Positions 12,921 to 13,914 of a stretch of 13,914 nucleotides of DNA are shown here, in pieces. Position 1 is the first letter of the stretch; each line of letters starts with the position of its first letter. The translations under genes and the position numbers were made by a program. The stretch is taken from positions 1 to 13,914 of the forward strand of contig JALULO010000056.1 of NCBI GenBank assembly GCA_027056215.1, read 5' to 3'. A model generated the notes under the pieces. The model searched no databases. It was not told where the DNA came from and saw nothing but the letters and a program-made list of their open reading frames with translations. This DNA is from Campylobacterales bacterium (GTDB taxonomy: Bacteria; Campylobacterota; Campylobacteria; Campylobacterales; QNZT01).

Positions 12921-13914
12921 ATGCAACAACAAAATAAAGCACGCTATTTCTTTTCTCAACCACATCAGCCATTTTTTACCTGGGGCGTTTTAAACGCCAT
13001 ATTCTTCATGTTTTTGTTTTTGTTGTCTTATAAAGGTATAATCGTATTTGATGTGTCTGCTAATCTTTTTCATGCATACTCCCTGACCTATATCGTTTTT
13101 ACGGCATTTTTTCAAGGGTTCTTACTGACAACTTTTCCACGATTTTCACAGATGCCACCACTTGAACAAAAGATTTATACGACTAATTTTACGCTATTGG
13201 TTACAGGAACGGTTCTCTTTTTAATGGGTGCATTTCTCTCTCCCATCATACTCTATCTTGGTATGTTTGTACTCCTTTTAAACCAAAGTTATACTTTTTA
13301 TGTCTTTTACCAAATCTACAAAGGATCGCCAGCAACTGATAAACATGATCAGTTTTGGATTTGTATAGGATTTGCAACGGGTATCGTTACCAATGTTTTG
13401 CTTATCATTTCTCTTATGTTGGATATCACACCTATGGAAGAGTTCGCAAAACAAGGAGGGGTTTATCTTTACTTGGTATTTGTAGCACTCTCAGTAGGAC
13501 AGCGGATGATTCCATTTTTTTCGCATGTGATGATTAAACGAAATGCTCTTCTTTTACGCACTGTTTATATCCTGTTCGCATTGGGTTTGATCACCAATCT
13601 TTCCCCTTATCCTTATGGATTTGTGCTTTTTTATGTTGCAGGGATTTTACTGGCAAAAGAGATTTATCGTTGGAAGCTACCTTTTAAAAAAGCAGATCCG
13701 ATTTTGTGGATATTGCACTTAGCGATCTTTTGGCTTCCTGTTGCACTGCTGTTAGGAGGTATTGCTGAGTTGATGGGTGCAATCATACATAAAGAGTTTA
13801 TATTTATCACACTGCATTTGGTGATGTTAGGCTTTGTCACAACAGTATTGATAGGATTTGGAACGCGTGTGACGCTTGGACACTCGGGAAATATGATGAT
13901 CACAGACAACCGGA
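12921..13914 (+). CDS. nnrS: NnrS family membrane protein, 3' end outside the window
   Basis: The first 331 residues of a polytopic inner-membrane protein of the NnrS family, heme/copper-containing proteins linked to nitric-oxide stress tolerance and denitrification. Family hallmarks: FFSQPHQPFF at 10-19, AYSLTYIVFTAFFQGFLLTTFPRF around 52-75, GQRMIPFF at 193-200, and the closing HLVMLGFVTTVLIGFGTRVT with TLGHSG at 318-323. The conserved histidines (H15, H51, H202, H299, H321) are candidate metal or heme ligands. About ten hydrophobic segments alternate through the sequence. AAAGG at 12909-12913 is seven bases before the ATG. The frame is open to the last base; the family is usually near 390-400 residues, so roughly 60 are missing. 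Confidence 0.92.
   Translation, partial: MQQQNKARYFFSQPHQPFFTWGVLNAIFFMFLFLLSYKGIIVFDVSANLFHAYSLTYIVFTAFFQGFLLTTFPRFSQMPPLEQKIYTTNFTLLVTGTVLFLMGAFLSPIILYLGMFVLLLNQSYTFYVFYQIYKGSPATDKHDQFWICIGFATGIVTNVLLIISLMLDITPMEEFAKQGGVYLYLVFVALSVGQRMIPFFSHVMIKRNALLLRTVYILFALGLITNLSPYPYGFVLFYVAGILLAKEIYRWKLPFKKADPILWILHLAIFWLPVALLLGGIAELMGAIIHKEFIFITLHLVMLGFVTTVLIGFGTRVTLGHSGNMMITDNR

Noticed and set aside
13355..13909. Short frames on both strands near the end
   Set aside because: They lie within the open NnrS frame, which carries all family motifs and simply lacks a stop because the window ends.

Overview
The window looks like chromosomal DNA of a low-GC member of the Campylobacterota (Epsilonproteobacteria), most likely a sulfur-metabolising Sulfurimonas/Sulfuricurvum-like free-living lineage. 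The basis is the gene order aminotransferase - murC - small membrane protein - mutS2, which I recall from Helicobacter and relatives, the A/T-rich codon use, and the many sulfur-handling domains (DsrE, rhodanese) together with NnrS. This placement comes from gene content and recalled synteny, not from a search.

Region 1 (1-6736, + strand) is a tight housekeeping operon. It contains a class I/II aminotransferase (succinyl-diaminopimelate type), murC, a small two-helix membrane protein, mutS2, a small basic protein, a CvfB-like S1-domain protein started at TTG, another small membrane protein, and a DUF2892-like mini membrane protein. Neighbours overlap or lie a few bases apart. The first two genes serve peptidoglycan precursor synthesis. 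A strong intrinsic terminator at 6889-6923 closes the operon.

Region 2 (6922-11350) is the accessory part and the most interesting. On the minus strand, an apparent operon encodes a cytoplasmic DsrE-like protein, a fusion of a MerT-like membrane domain to a periplasmic rhodanese domain, and a tandem fusion of an ArsM-like methyltransferase to a second SAM methyltransferase. A divergent three-cysteine ArsR-family regulator lies upstream, with inverted repeats between them. Downstream, under its own promoter, lie a periplasmic DsrE-like protein and a periplasmic rhodanese about 70% identical over its core to the rhodanese half of the MerT fusion. I infer one ArsR-controlled sulfane-sulfur/thiophilic-metalloid module: uptake or passage of a soft ion or persulfide through the MerT-like part, sulfur relay by rhodanese and DsrE cysteines, and methylation in the cytoplasm. 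The substrate (As, Se, Te, Hg or sulfur species) cannot be told from sequence.

Region 3 (11351-11697) is a graveyard: a decayed type II toxin gene with an in-frame stop, the first codons of a possible antitoxin, and a short C-terminal piece of an IS256/mutator-type transposase, all in one reading frame after arsR.

Region 4 (11698-13914) holds a right-handed beta-helix lipoprotein (- strand) divergent from an NnrS-family membrane protein (+ strand) that runs off the window end. No tRNA, rRNA, CRISPR or intact insertion sequence was seen.
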